Shown: piece by piece, positions 63,733 to 64,000 of the stretch
Numbering within the stretch: position 1 is the stretch's first letter
Layout of the letters: every line of letters begins with the position of its first letter
Source: Ruegeria sp. ANG-R
GTDB lineage: Bacteria; Pseudomonadota; Alphaproteobacteria; Rhodobacterales; Rhodobacteraceae
NCBI RefSeq assembly: GCF_000813985.1
Contig: NZ_JWLJ01000006.1
Span: forward strand, 62,001 to 126,000
Direction of reading: 5' to 3'
DNA length: 64,000 bases
Translations under genes and position numbers: made by a program
The notes under the pieces: generated by a model
What the model saw: the letters and a program-made list of their open reading frames with translations, nothing else
What the model was told of the DNA's origin: nothing
Database searches by the model: none

Positions 63733-64000
63733 TCAGTCCGGTTTTGACATGATCAATAACCCACGAATCGCAGGGGGCTCCACATAATTGAACCCCGGGT
63801 ACTTCTTCATCAGAAAGCGCTTGATTGATTGTTCGCCTTCACGCTTGGCATCGTCAAATAGGATTGAGCCACCGGGATTGAGGCGTTCGGCCATCAGGTC
63901 GCCTGCTGGCAATCTTATCTCTTTTCCAATGGCATCGGAGGCCCGTCCACGACAACGAGATCAGCATTCTTCGGCAATTCGTCCAGATCGACATCATACC
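63733..64000 (-). pseudogene. Class I methyltransferase-like fragment with a frameshift, cut by right edge
   Basis: Reading left from the right edge, one frame gives YDVDLDELPKNADLVVVDGP; after PPM it runs into stops, while a shift of one base at about 63930-63933 restores AIGKEIRLPAGDLMAERLNP, GGSILFDDAKREGEQSIKRF and an end IRGLLIMSKPD at the TGA 63733-63735. The joint fits the family pattern VVDGPP-(x)-IGK...RLNPGG. A single missing G is enough to explain it, so this is either a pseudogene or an assembly error. The N-terminal part is outside the window. Confidence 0.75.

Noticed and set aside
1..64000. rRNA, tRNA, CRISPR arrays, intact IS, replication origin
   Set aside because: Gaps were read for cloverleaf, repeat-spacer and transposase patterns; none supported.

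Overview
The window looks like chromosomal DNA of a marine alphaproteobacterium of the Roseobacter group (Rhodobacteraceae, Ruegeria-like). This is inferred from gene content (COQ9, a DmdC-like acyl-CoA dehydrogenase, plant-type glutamate-cysteine ligase, family-4-like uracil-DNA glycosylase), high GC, dense ATGA-overlapped operons and the intergenic repeats. No database search was possible. I saw no rRNA, tRNA, CRISPR array or intact insertion sequence.

Layout. 1-4.6 kb: an acyl-CoA dehydrogenase running off the left edge, a threonylcarbamoyl-AMP synthase, YqgE, a DsbD-alpha-like secreted protein and a Nudix hydrolase. 4.6-9.5 kb: an RND efflux permease and its adaptor. 9.5-12.1 kb: a minus-strand operon of uracil-DNA glycosylase, metallophosphoesterase, LysE exporter and moaB. 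12.1-17.3 kb: a Cys-rich secreted protein, then a tightly coupled operon pyrB - three small membrane/PH-like proteins - a dihydroorotase-like pyrC lacking metal ligands - plsY - a 91-aa protein. 17.4-22.7 kb: a YHS protein, a small outer-membrane barrel, two quinone oxidoreductases, a DUF2189 protein and COQ9. 22.7-31.4 kb: rpsU, a CAP protein with acidic repeats, PPK2, Lrp and alanine dehydrogenase (divergent), MscS, a GST, YtoQ, a methyltransferase and a LysR regulator. 31.4-37 kb: pheT and pheS, separated by a cupin, an esterase, a repeat cluster and a DUF2513 gene. 37-46.3 kb: gshA, GNAT, rsmE, ubiA, an OmpA/BON-like protein with a coiled-coil partner, pgsA-moaD-moaE and a DMT permease. 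46.3-53.6 kb: uvrC, an SDR, a Ca/Na antiporter, a zinc-ribbon microprotein, an S49 peptidase, an ABC-2 exporter and CoxG. 53.7-57.9 kb: a visibly less GC-rich segment with a broken CoA-transferase, a GT-C membrane glycosyltransferase, a GT2 glycosyltransferase and about 1 kb without a convincing gene. 57.9-61.1 kb: a FecR-domain protein and a CHASE2-adenylate cyclase. 61.3-64 kb: divergent hemC and hemE, an intergenic repeat and a frameshifted methyltransferase at the right edge.

Most of this is core metabolism. The parts that stand out are the PH-like proteins welded into the pyrB-pyrC operon, the catalytically dead PyrC, the uracil-DNA glycosylase without Fe-S cysteines, the FecR/CHASE2-cyclase pair, the DUF2513 gene fused by overlap to pheS, and a 142-nt inverted-repeat element with two alternative folds near 35.4 kb. 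No single region can be called a proven new system from sequence alone.
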